A stretch of 64,000 nucleotides of DNA from Propionibacteriaceae bacterium. GTDB lineage: Bacteria; Actinomycetota; Actinomycetes; Propionibacteriales; Propionibacteriaceae. Numbering within the stretch: position 1 is the first letter of the stretch; each line of letters opens with the position of its first letter. Shown in pieces: positions 27,692 to 35,944 of this stretch. Location: contig JADKFR010000007.1 in the NCBI GenBank assembly GCA_016717345.1, positions 1 to 64,000 of the forward strand. Direction: 5' to 3'. Below the pieces are notes generated by a model that saw nothing but the letters and a program-made list of their open reading frames with translations, ran no database searches and was not told the DNA's origin. Position numbers and translations under genes: made by a program.

Positions 27692-28587
27692 TGCGGACGG
27701 TCGGCGGGCTTGGTCTGGCCGCCGCGGCGTGCGTGGCCTACGGGACCTTCGTGGAATCACGCAGCTTTCAGTTGCGCCGCGTCAGCGTGCCTGTCCTTCC
27801 GGCGGGGGCGCCGCGGTTGCGCGTCCTGCACATCTCGGACGCCCACCTGCTCGTCAGGAACCGCGCGCGTGCGCGGTTCATCGCCGGCCTGGCCGCCCTC
27901 GAACCGGATCTGGTGGTCAATACCGGTGACAACGTCGCCCAGCCAGAGGCGATCGACGTGCTGGCGGAGTCCTTGGGCCGCCTGCTGAAGGTTCCGGGCG
28001 TCTTCGTGATGGGGTCCAATGACTACACCGGACCGAAGTTCCGCAACCCACTGGCTTACCTCGTCCGTTCCACCGAGGGCAAGAGCCACGCCGACCACAC
28101 TCCCCTGCCGACCGACCGGCTGCGTGCCGCGCTGTCTTCGGGTGGCTGGCACGATCTGACCCAGGCCAAGATCCATCTGGACCTGCACGGGGTCCGGTGT
28201 GAGCTGCGGGGGACCGACGACGCTCATCTCGGACGCGACGACTACGCTGCCGTCGCCGGACGGCCGTCCCGCAAGACCCAGTTGGCGATCGGGGTGACCC
28301 ACGCCCCCTATCAGCGCGTGCTGGACGCGATGACCGCGGACGGCGTGAAGCTGATCTTCGCCGGGCACACCCATGGGGGTCAGGTGTGCGTCCCCGGCTA
28401 CGGGGCCTTGACCACCAACTGCGATCTCGAGAGCTCCCGGGTCAAGGGCCTCTCCAAGCAGAAGGCAGCTGGGAAGAGCTCCTACCTGCACGTCTCGGCC
28501 GGCCTGGGAATGTCTCCCCTGGCGCCGTACCGCTTCGCCTGCCCGCCCGAGGCAACCCTGCTCACCCTCACCCCCTCGAATGGATGA
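27688..28587 (+). CDS. metallophosphoesterase
   Basis: A 299-residue calcineurin-like phosphoesterase anchored by one N-terminal hydrophobic segment. Metal-binding motifs are HISDAH, NTGDN, GSND, GVTHAP and FAGHTHGGQ, the full set of the family. Related proteins act on lipid or UDP-sugar pyrophosphates. It overlaps the penicillin-binding protein gene (ATG at 27688 within the TGA context), an arrangement common in actinobacteria. Confidence 0.93.
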   Translation: MMRTVGGLGLAAAACVAYGTFVESRSFQLRRVSVPVLPAGAPRLRVLHISDAHLLVRNRARARFIAGLAALEPDLVVNTGDNVAQPEAIDVLAESLGRLLKVPGVFVMGSNDYTGPKFRNPLAYLVRSTEGKSHADHTPLPTDRLRAALSSGGWHDLTQAKIHLDLHGVRCELRGTDDAHLGRDDYAAVAGRPSRKTQLAIGVTHAPYQRVLDAMTADGVKLIFAGHTHGGQVCVPGYGALTTNCDLESSRVKGLSKQKAAGKSSYLHVSAGLGMSPLAPYRFACPPEATLLTLTPSNG

Positions 28588-28641
28588 GGCCGCGCACTTC
28601 GGCTAGACTGCCACTCGGCCTTGGCGCGAGTCGGGGTCGAT

Positions 28642-28719
<78 letters not shown>

Positions 28720-28722
28720 CGG

Positions 28723-28767
28723 AAAGCCGCTCTGGCTAGGGATCCTATCCCCGATCGGAGCGGCTTT
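28723..28767 (+). terminator. hairpin after tRNA-Pro
   Basis: AAAGCCGCTC at 28723-28732 pairs perfectly with GAGCGGCTTT at 28758-28767, loop 25 bases, ending in TTT. It lies 4 bases past the tRNA and fits its transcription terminator. Confidence 0.7.
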
Positions 28768-29259
28768 CGGCGTCGTGCATCCTAACTGCATCCTAAGCAC
28801 GGCAAACCTGTGCGGCCTTCTGCGCACTCCCTTACCCCGTCGTCGTGCCCCGGCAAAGGGGCACCGGTCAGAACCCGGACCTTGAAGGGGGGTGGGGCGC
28901 GGGTCGGCGGGTGAACTGCGGCCCGGGGGGTGGGAGGGCAGGCGGGGAGCCAACGTCGTCACCTGACTATGTGTTTCGCATCGTGCCGTGGGCAAACGCC
29001 GCTCTCCTGTGCACCAGTCGTGCACCAAGGGCGGCCGACAGGTCCGGCCACTTCGCGCCGAACACAATCGCAATCCTCCGGGCCGATACGCCGGCTTCTT
29101 CGCCCGACCGGCTAATGAAGCTCCCAAGCCGACGGGGTCGACTCCTTCCCTGTACCGACTCGATCCCGTCTGGCTACGGGCAGTCAAGACTCACTAGGGA
29201 CCGCAAGCGATTCTGCAGAACAACGCACAACGCTGGGCGACCGAATCCGCGTCGGCCCG
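28768..29259. other. non-coding stretch between tRNA-Pro and the IS21 end
   Basis: About 490 bases without a convincing gene in either strand. The open frames crossing it have no recognisable domains and no ribosome sites. A short direct repeat TGCATCCTAA(C/G) occurs twice near 28777-28796. It may be remnant island sequence next to the tRNA, but nothing decisive is seen. Confidence 0.5.
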
Positions 29260-29410
29260 TGTCGCTTGCCAGCGGGATGGGACCGCCGTGTTGCCAGGAG
29301 CATGGGACCACTTGGAGGTGTTAGCGAGCATGGCGGACCTCGCTGTTGGGGTCAATGGTGGCGTGAGGTTCCCCCGGATCGTGGAGGCATCAGCTATAAG
29401 GGGTAGCACG

Positions 29411-29696
29411 ATGTCTGAGAAGCGCAACAAGTACGACGCCGAGTTCCGTGAGGGAGCGGTCCGGATCGTTGAGGAGACGGGCAAGCCGATCGCCCAGGTC
29501 GCCCGTGATCTCGGGGTGAACGAGGGCACCTTGGGTAACGGGTGGCCCGGGCCCGCGAGGCCCGTGATGGCGCGAAGGGCCTGTCGGAGGCCGACTACGA
29601 GGAGTTGAAGCGGTTGCGCGCCGAGAACGCCGAGCTGCGGATGGAGCGTGATGTCCTCAAGCGCTCCGTGGTCCTGTGGGTGAAGGAGGCGACGAA

Positions 29697-29700
<4 letters not shown>
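29411..29700 (+). pseudogene. IS3 transposase OrfA, one-base frame break
   Basis: The N-terminal helix-turn-helix protein of an IS3 element: SEKRNKYDAEFREGAVRIV, then IAQVARDLGVNEGTLG. At 29539-29540 one base (T of the Trp codon after GGT AAC) is missing; adding it gives NWVARAREAR and continues through a leucine-zipper region (LKRLRAENAELRMERDVLK) to the TGA at 29700. The stop overlaps the orfB start (GTGA). Without the fix the frame ends at 29608. Confidence 0.85.
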
Positions 29701-30348
<648 letters not shown>

Positions 30349-30350
30349 GC

Positions 30351-30436
30351 GATTATGCCGAGGGTGGCGTTAAGCCGAGGATTCTGTGTTTGGCCTAGCG
30401 GTGACGGGTTGGCCCGTTGAATCCTCGGCTTAGCAT
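30351..30436 (+). repeat. RIT left terminal inverted repeat
   Basis: 86 bp, identical to the reverse complement of 33694-33779. It contains an internal inverted pair, TAAGCCGAGGATT at 30371-30383 and AATCCTCGGCTTA at 30420-30432, separated by 36 bases, a plausible pair of recombinase core sites. Read outward from IS3, it adds the residues DYAEGGVKPRILCLA and a stop to the broken orfB. Confidence 0.92.
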
Positions 30437-30488
30437 CGTGCCGTGCTGCGGTTAGCGTCCGTCGTGTCCTCACTTCGAGTGGAAGGAG

Positions 30489-31700
30489 ATGGTGATGGAT
30501 GCGACGGTCGAGGAGATCGGTGTGGTCGTGGTTGGGGCCCTGCGTGCGGCGGGCTACCTGGACTCGACGATCGGCCAGTACCAGAAGGCGATCAAGGCCT
30601 TGGCGGGGTTCGTCGAGCCACGTGGTGGCGTTTACTCGCCCGCGTTGGGGGCGGTGTTCGCGTCGCTGACGGTCAGCCCGCGCACTGGCCGGTTCAGCGC
30701 GCAGCGCAGGTTCGACTACCGCCGGCTCGTCGCGTTGTTCGACGGCTACCTGACGAGCGGACGGGTGGAGTTGGCGCCACGCACACGCGGTGGCGGGGGC
30801 CCGCAACCGGTGACGGACGAGTTCGTGGCGTTGAACGCGGCATGGGAGGCCGACATGGCCGAGCGTGGCCTGGCGCCGGCCACGCGGTCGGCGTACGGAC
30901 GGGTGGCGCGCAGCTACCTCACGTTCCTGGAGTCACAAGGGTCCACCCGCCTGGACGTCGTCGATGGCGCCAGTGTGCTGGCGTTTCTGGAATCACTGTC
31001 GTCGCGGTGGGCGAAGTCGTCGCTGTTCTGGGTGGTGTCGAACTTCCGCCCCTTCTTGGCGTTTACCGGTCGGGCGGATCTGGTCGACGCGGTCAACCTG
31101 GCCGGCGTGAAACGCTCCCACGGGATCCTTCCCGTGCTCAGCGATGACGACCAGCAGCGGGTCGTGCAGGCGTGCGCCTCGGGCAGGGTGAGCGCTCGTG
31201 ATGCGGCCATCACGCTGCTGGCGTTGACCACTGGGCTGCGGGCCTGCGACATCGTGAATCTGCGGCTGGCCGATGTCGACTGGCGGGCACAGGCGATCGG
31301 GATCGTGCAGCAGAAGACGCACAACCCGCTGACCCTGCCGTTACCGCCCCTGGTGGTGGCGCGGCTGGCTGATTACGTCCTCAACGAACGGCCCGCCTCT
31401 GGTGATGATCATGTGTTCCTGCGGTCCAAGGCGCCCCACACGAGGTTGGCCGGCCACGCCTCGATCTACAGGGTGACTGCCGACACGTTCCGCAACGCCG
31501 GTGTGACCGGCGTGAAGGCTGGTACCCGCCTGCTGCGGCACAGCGCCGCGTCCCGGCTGCTGCGTGCCGCTGTGCCGCTGCCGACGATCGCAGCGGTGCT
31601 GGGCCACGCCAGCCCGGAGTCGACCAACCTGTACCTGAGCGTCGATGAGGCTCGTCTGCTCAAGTGCGTCCTACCCGTCCCTGCTGGTGCCCGGCCATGA
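30489..31700 (+). CDS. RIT tyrosine recombinase A
   Basis: First recombinase of the trio, 403 residues. An N-terminal SAM-like DNA-binding domain (about 130-230) and the catalytic domain with Arg in TTGLRACDIVNL, Lys around QQKTHNPL, RHSAASR (His-x-x-Arg) and the final LGHASPESTNLYL with the nucleophile Tyr. The ATG at 30489 follows GGAAGGAG. The TGA overlaps the ATG of the second recombinase. Confidence 0.9.
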   Translation: MVMDATVEEIGVVVVGALRAAGYLDSTIGQYQKAIKALAGFVEPRGGVYSPALGAVFASLTVSPRTGRFSAQRRFDYRRLVALFDGYLTSGRVELAPRTRGGGGPQPVTDEFVALNAAWEADMAERGLAPATRSAYGRVARSYLTFLESQGSTRLDVVDGASVLAFLESLSSRWAKSSLFWVVSNFRPFLAFTGRADLVDAVNLAGVKRSHGILPVLSDDDQQRVVQACASGRVSARDAAITLLALTTGLRACDIVNLRLADVDWRAQAIGIVQQKTHNPLTLPLPPLVVARLADYVLNERPASGDDHVFLRSKAPHTRLAGHASIYRVTADTFRNAGVTGVKAGTRLLRHSAASRLLRAAVPLPTIAAVLGHASPESTNLYLSVDEARLLKCVLPVPAGARP

Positions 31701-32650
31701 GCATCCACGGGTTCACCAGCGCGTTCGCCCCCGAGTTGGACCGCTATCTGGTGTTCAAGCAGAGCATGGGCTGCTATGGCGCCTCCCGGATCTGGTACCT
31801 GCGCAGGTTCGACGCCTACTGCACCCAGCATGACCGCCGGGTCTTCGACCGTGACACCGTCGAGGGATGGGTCACTGAACAACTCGACCGTTCCGGGGCG
31901 TACCGGTCCTGGATGTCCTACGTCCGCGACTTCGGCCGCTGGCTCCAGGCCCAAGGTCACACGGACGCCTACGTGCTGTCCGCCGATTGGCAGGCCCCCT
32001 TCGTGCCGGCCCGCCCCTACCTGCTGACCGCCGATGAGATCGAGCAGTTCTTCGCCGCGGCCGGACGGCTTCACGCGCACTCACCGTGGCGGTGGCAGTC
32101 GACGGCGTTCTTCACCCTGATGCACTCGTGCGGGCTGCGGACCGGTGAGGTCCGCGCGCTGCTCACCGAGCAGGTCGACCTCGACGGGGGGCACGTCGAC
32201 ATCATCTGGTCCAAAGGCAACCGGAGCCGTCGGCTGCCGGTGACCGACCAGGTGGTCGAGGTCCTTACCGCCTGCCACCAAGCCTCGTCCCGGCTGTTCG
32301 GTGCGCGGCGGACGTTCTTCGTGTCCGCCACCGGACAGCCGGTCACCGCCGCGTCGGTCGGGGTGGTGTTCAACCGCGTCTGGGACCAGGCCGGGCTCCC
32401 CCGGCCGGCCGACGGCAGCCGGGCCCGCCCCTACGATTTCCGGCATCACTTCGCCTACGCCAACATCGAACGGTGGATGGCCCAGGGCCGCGACGTCACC
32501 GCGATGCTGCCCTACCTGTCGCGCTACATGGGACATGCGACCTTCGAGTCGACCTTCTACTACGTGCACACCTCGCCCGACTTCATGAACGCCTACGCCG
32601 ACCTCGCTGCCGCCGGCCAGTCGCTGCTACCCGAGGTGGGCTTCGAATGA
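31697..32650 (+). CDS. RIT tyrosine recombinase B
   Basis: Second recombinase, 317 residues. Catalytic residues lie in HSCGLRTGEVRAL (Arg), WSKGNRSRRLPV (Lys), YDFRHHFA and the box-II motif GHATFESTFYYVH with Tyr. The His-x-x-Arg site reads DFRHHFA, so the arrangement is slightly atypical. The ATG at 31697 overlaps the stop of recombinase A (ATGA), and its own stop overlaps recombinase C the same way. Confidence 0.88.
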   Translation: MSIHGFTSAFAPELDRYLVFKQSMGCYGASRIWYLRRFDAYCTQHDRRVFDRDTVEGWVTEQLDRSGAYRSWMSYVRDFGRWLQAQGHTDAYVLSADWQAPFVPARPYLLTADEIEQFFAAAGRLHAHSPWRWQSTAFFTLMHSCGLRTGEVRALLTEQVDLDGGHVDIIWSKGNRSRRLPVTDQVVEVLTACHQASSRLFGARRTFFVSATGQPVTAASVGVVFNRVWDQAGLPRPADGSRARPYDFRHHFAYANIERWMAQGRDVTAMLPYLSRYMGHATFESTFYYVHTSPDFMNAYADLAAAGQSLLPEVGFE

Positions 32651-33687
32651 AACGCGACCCGAACACCGACGCCCCGAACTTCTACAGCTTCGCCCGCGAC
32701 TACCTGCACGCCTATCTACCCAAGGTCCGAAGGTTGTCACCCAAGACGATTGAGGCCTACCGGATCAGCCTGGAATGCTTCCTGACCTACCTCGCCGAGA
32801 TCGAACACATCCAACGCGACCAGGTCAGCTTCGACCACTTCGAGCGGCCCCACCTGAAAGGCTGGCTGGCCTGGATGGCCGAGCAACGCCACTACGCCCC
32901 GAGGACCATCGCGCTGCGGCTCACCGCCATCAAAGCGTTCCTGACCTACTCCTCCCACGAAGACATCACCCTCGTCGCGCTCCACCAGGCAGCCAAAGCC
33001 CTACGGGCACCGGCCAGCCCCCACACGCCCATCGAGTACCTCACCGAACCCGAAACCAGGGCCGTGCTGGCCGCGTTCACCGGCGCCAACCCCAAGTCAC
33101 GCCGGAACCGGATGCTGCTCATCCTGCTCTACGACACCGCCGCCCGCGTCAGCGAACTCACCGACCTGACCCTGCACGACCTGACCCTCACCCCACCCGG
33201 ACACGTCACCCTGACCGGCAAGAGGAACAAGACCCGGACCGTGCCACTCACCGACAAGACCCTCGCGCACCTGCACGTCTACCTCACCGAGTTCCACCCC
33301 AACCACGCCAAGCTGCCCGCGACACGGCCGGTGTTCTACAGCCTGCACCGCGGTGAGCCGACGCCCCTGTCAAGCGACACCGTCGCAGCCGTGCTCAAGA
33401 CCGCCGCCCAGGCCGCCCGCGCGACCTGCCCCACCGTGCCCGAACACATCCACTGCCACATGCTGCGCAAGACCAAGGCCATGTACCTCTACCAGCAAGG
33501 CATCCCGCTACCGATCATCATGCGGCTGCTCGGCCACGAGAACACCTCGACCACCGCCGCGTTCTACGCCTTCGCCACCCTCGACATGATGCGCAACGCC
33601 CTCAACTCGGCCACCCCCACCCTCACCGCCCTGCCAGCCCAACACCTCACCGAGGACACGCTGCGAGCCCTGCACGCCCTCCGATAG
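32647..33687 (+). CDS. RIT tyrosine recombinase C
   Basis: Third recombinase, 346 residues. A core-binding domain (residues about 10-100) is followed by the catalytic domain: TAARVSELTDL (Arg), TGKRNKTRTVPL (Lys), HCHMLRKTKA (His-x-x-Arg) and LLGHENTSTTAAFYAF with Tyr. Coupled to recombinase B by an ATGA overlap; six bases separate its stop from the right inverted repeat. Confidence 0.9.
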   Translation: MKRDPNTDAPNFYSFARDYLHAYLPKVRRLSPKTIEAYRISLECFLTYLAEIEHIQRDQVSFDHFERPHLKGWLAWMAEQRHYAPRTIALRLTAIKAFLTYSSHEDITLVALHQAAKALRAPASPHTPIEYLTEPETRAVLAAFTGANPKSRRNRMLLILLYDTAARVSELTDLTLHDLTLTPPGHVTLTGKRNKTRTVPLTDKTLAHLHVYLTEFHPNHAKLPATRPVFYSLHRGEPTPLSSDTVAAVLKTAAQAARATCPTVPEHIHCHMLRKTKAMYLYQQGIPLPIIMRLLGHENTSTTAAFYAFATLDMMRNALNSATPTLTALPAQHLTEDTLRALHALR

Positions 33688-33693
33688 GCCCGA

Positions 33694-33779
33694 ATGCTAA
33701 GCCGAGGATTCAACGGGCCAACCCGTCACCGCTAGGCCAAACACAGAATCCTCGGCTTAACGCCACCCTCGGCATAATC
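33694..33779 (-). repeat. RIT right terminal inverted repeat
   Basis: Perfect 86-bp reverse complement of the left end, with the inner inverted pair at 33698-33710 and 33747-33759. Adjacent outside base differs from the left flank, so the repeat ends exactly here. Confidence 0.92.
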
Positions 33780-34394
33780 CGAATGATGGATCAGCTGACC
33801 GTGTTCCCACGTGGCGCCAGCGAGCCGACGGGTCTGCAACGCCTGGTGGAGTGCGTCGATGACCATCGACGCGTGCCGGGTCGTGGTGACCCGCCAGCCC
33901 AGGATCCGCCGCGAGAACACGTCGACCACGAACGCCACGTACACGAACCCGGCCCACGTCCACACGTACGAGAAATCGGCCACCCACAACTGGTTGATCC
34001 CCGTCGGGTTCTTCCAGCGCCGGTGAACCAGATCGGGATGCCGCGGCGCAGTGTCGTCACGACGAGTCGTCACCGTGCGGTGCCGGCCACGGACGGCTCC
34101 GACAAGGCCAGCGACCGCCATCAGACGACCGACCTGGTCACGGCCCACCTGCAGGCCGCCGCGACGAGCGGCGTGCCACAGCTTCCGGACCCCGTACACG
34201 CCCCAGTTGGCCCGATACAGATCAACCAACCGGTTGACCAGATGGGCCTCGTCCCACTCAGCCTGGGTGACCGGACACTGCTTGCGCGCATAGTAGGTGG
34301 ACGGCGCGATCTGGATGCCGTGCTCGGTCAGCACGGTGCAGATCGGCTCGACGCCGAACCGGTCCCGATACGCATCGATGTAGGCGATGATCAC
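33780..34394 (-). pseudogene. IS3 transposase OrfB, truncated at the HSD motif
   Basis: About 205 residues of a DDE transposase from another IS3 subgroup than element A. Seen are the N-terminal YIDAYRDRFGVEPICTVL, NWGVYGVRKLWHAARR, WVADFSYVWTW (first Asp) and VVDVFSRRILGWRV. It breaks at GQLIHHS, at the second catalytic Asp, where the RIT repeat adds DYAEGGVKPRILCLA and a stop. The GTG start at 34394 overlaps the orfA stop. Confidence 0.88.
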
Positions 34395-34716
34395 CTGAGT
34401 CTGCGGTCGAGCTCCGCCTGGGCGAAAAACGCGCTCGCCGTCTTCAAGATCTCATTCGCCCGCTCCAACTCGGCAACCCGCTTCCGGAGCGTCCGTACCT
34501 CCTCCGAATCCACCGGCCGCTGGACCGCCGCCCTCGTACCGTCGGCCCGCTCCGCTGCCTCGACCCAGTTCGCAGCGTCGCAGCATTCACGTCCAACAGT
34601 TCCCCGACCCGCTTCCGCGCGCCCGCCTTCGAGGTCCCCGGCTCGGCCAACCGTTCCCGGTACAAGCCCACCGCCCGAGCCATGAACTCCTCGTCGTACT
34701 TCCGTGGTGCTGACAT
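34391..34716 (-). pseudogene. IS3 transposase OrfA, one-base frame break
   Basis: Reads SAPRKYDEEFMARAVGLYRE, then RKRVGELLDVNAATLR. One A is missing near 34569-34571, in the Asn codon of the conserved Asn-Trp pair; restoring it gives NWVEAAERADG and a leucine-zipper tail (LRKRVAELERANEILKTAS) to the TGA at 34391. The ATG at 34716 has AAGGAAGG upstream. Confidence 0.85.
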
Positions 34717-34771
34717 GGTGCCAATCCTTCCTTGCTAGATCGACACCCTCCGGAAAGCTCAGGACGGTTCA

Positions 34772-35065
34772 CTTGGCATCCTTGCCGTCGCCGGCCAGCC
34801 ACGCCGTGATCTGATCCCGGTGGACCTCCAGGGCCTCCCACGCCGTCCCGTGCCCGTTCGGGCGGGCCGGACGCACCGCCGACACCACCGAGGCGACCAG
34901 CTCGTCGTCGACCGCCGCGAACCCCGCCTCCCGCTGCAGACCGGCCGCCTGCGCGGCGGCGACGTACCGGCGGGCCGTCTTCCGGTCCACCCCCGCCCGC
35001 TCGGCGACCGTCCGCAGCCCGGCGCCCTCAAGCCAGCCACGTAGTACTTCCCTGACCTCGATCAC
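34772..35065 (-). pseudogene. IS21 transposase IstA, N-terminal fragment
   Basis: 98 residues of an IstA protein: IEVREVLRGWLEGAGLRTVAE is the first helix-turn-helix, RKTARRYVAAAQAAGL the next segment. The GTG at 35065 has AGGGAGG upstream. IS3 element B interrupts it; the apparent stop is the TGA of the IS3 end. Confidence 0.82.
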
Positions 35066-35256
35066 GCTGACCTCCCTGAATCCCACGCCCGCTGACCCTC
35101 CACGCCGACGACACCGACGCGACGATCCAACGAGCCATCGGAAGGACCCCCGACAAGACGCGCCGGGTGGTCCCATGACTGGCAATCCAAGTGGTCCCAT
35201 GAACCTGGCAGAAAACCCGCTACCCCGGTCCCATGCTCATGGCAGGCGACAGCCCG

Positions 35257-35548
35257 CCGGGGAGTGACCGAGTCGCATGGGCGGCGACCCGATCCGCCGT
35301 CATGGTCATCCCGGGCTGATCCTCTGCACCAATCGCTCGGCGATCGCACCATTGGGGACGCGCCAACGCATCAGCACTGCTGATGCAACTACTCGCCTCG
35401 GAGGGTTTGTCGGGCGGCGGGGTCGCCCACCGCCTCAACTCGGCCGTCGCCAAGGGCCGGACTCAACTGGTCGCTGCAGCACCTTGACCGAGGAGGTGTC
35501 GGGTGGGGGTCGCCAACACGACTTCAACCGGCGTCGACATCAAACGGC
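35257..35548. other. gap between IS21 and the putative immunity gene
   Basis: About 290 bases with no supportable gene, repeat or hairpin. Confidence 0.5.
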
Positions 35549-35944
35549 TCAAGGCGCATAGGGCGACCCGGGAGAGGTTGCCACCAGGTAGCCAACTATC
35601 ACGGACGAGACGACCAGACCCACGTACCCGCCAACTCGACGCCACAGTCTGGATCGGTCGATCGCGCCATTAGCACGGATACTCAGGAAGAAGACACCCG
35701 GCTGCCCCCAAGTGAAGAGGCATGCGGCGACCAGGGCAGCAACTCCCATCCAGCAAATCGTCACCAAGTCGAACCCTGCGTCCAAGCCCCTCCAGACCCC
35801 AATCGCCGCAAAGACGGGCCAGATCAGTATCGTCAGTGCCCGGTCTGCCACCGACGTAAGTACAGGATCCCGCCATGTCAGAGCCATGGCGAGCCCCTCG
35901 GCCGACAGGAGCGCCGCGACCGCCACTACCTCCGCTACCTCCAT
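35549..35944 (-). CDS. small membrane protein, putative Rhs immunity protein
   Basis: A 131-residue protein with three or four hydrophobic segments (EVVAVAALLSAEGLAMALTW, LTILIWPVFAAIGVW, LVTICWMGVAALVAACLF, GYVGLVVSSVIVGYLVA). I do not recognise its family. Its ATG at 35944 overlaps the TAG that ends the Rhs reading frame once a frame break is repaired (ATGGAGGTAG), so it is translated with the toxin. Position directly after a polymorphic toxin and its small size make an immunity role likely; a membrane location would suit protection against a membrane-acting toxin. This role is inferred. Confidence 0.62.
   Translation of the reverse strand: MEVAEVVAVAALLSAEGLAMALTWRDPVLTSVADRALTILIWPVFAAIGVWRGLDAGFDLVTICWMGVAALVAACLFTWGQPGVFFLSIRANGAIDRSRLWRRVGGYVGLVVSSVIVGYLVATSPGSPYAP

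Larger units (their letters stand above)
30351..33779 (+). mobile_element. recombinase-in-trio (RIT) element
   Basis: Three consecutive, overlapping tyrosine recombinase genes bounded by perfect 86-bp inverted repeats, the defining layout of RIT elements. The element is 3,429 bp and carries no cargo. Left and right ends lie inside two different IS3 orfB genes. All three recombinases look intact, so the element may be active. Confidence 0.9.
33780..34771 (-). mobile_element. IS3-family element B, truncated
   Basis: A second, different IS3 element on the minus strand. Its outer inverted repeat TGAACCGTCCTGAGC starts at 34771 inside the IS21 istA gene. It carries a frame-broken orfA and an orfB cut by the RIT element at 33779. 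The 3' half is missing. Confidence 0.8.
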
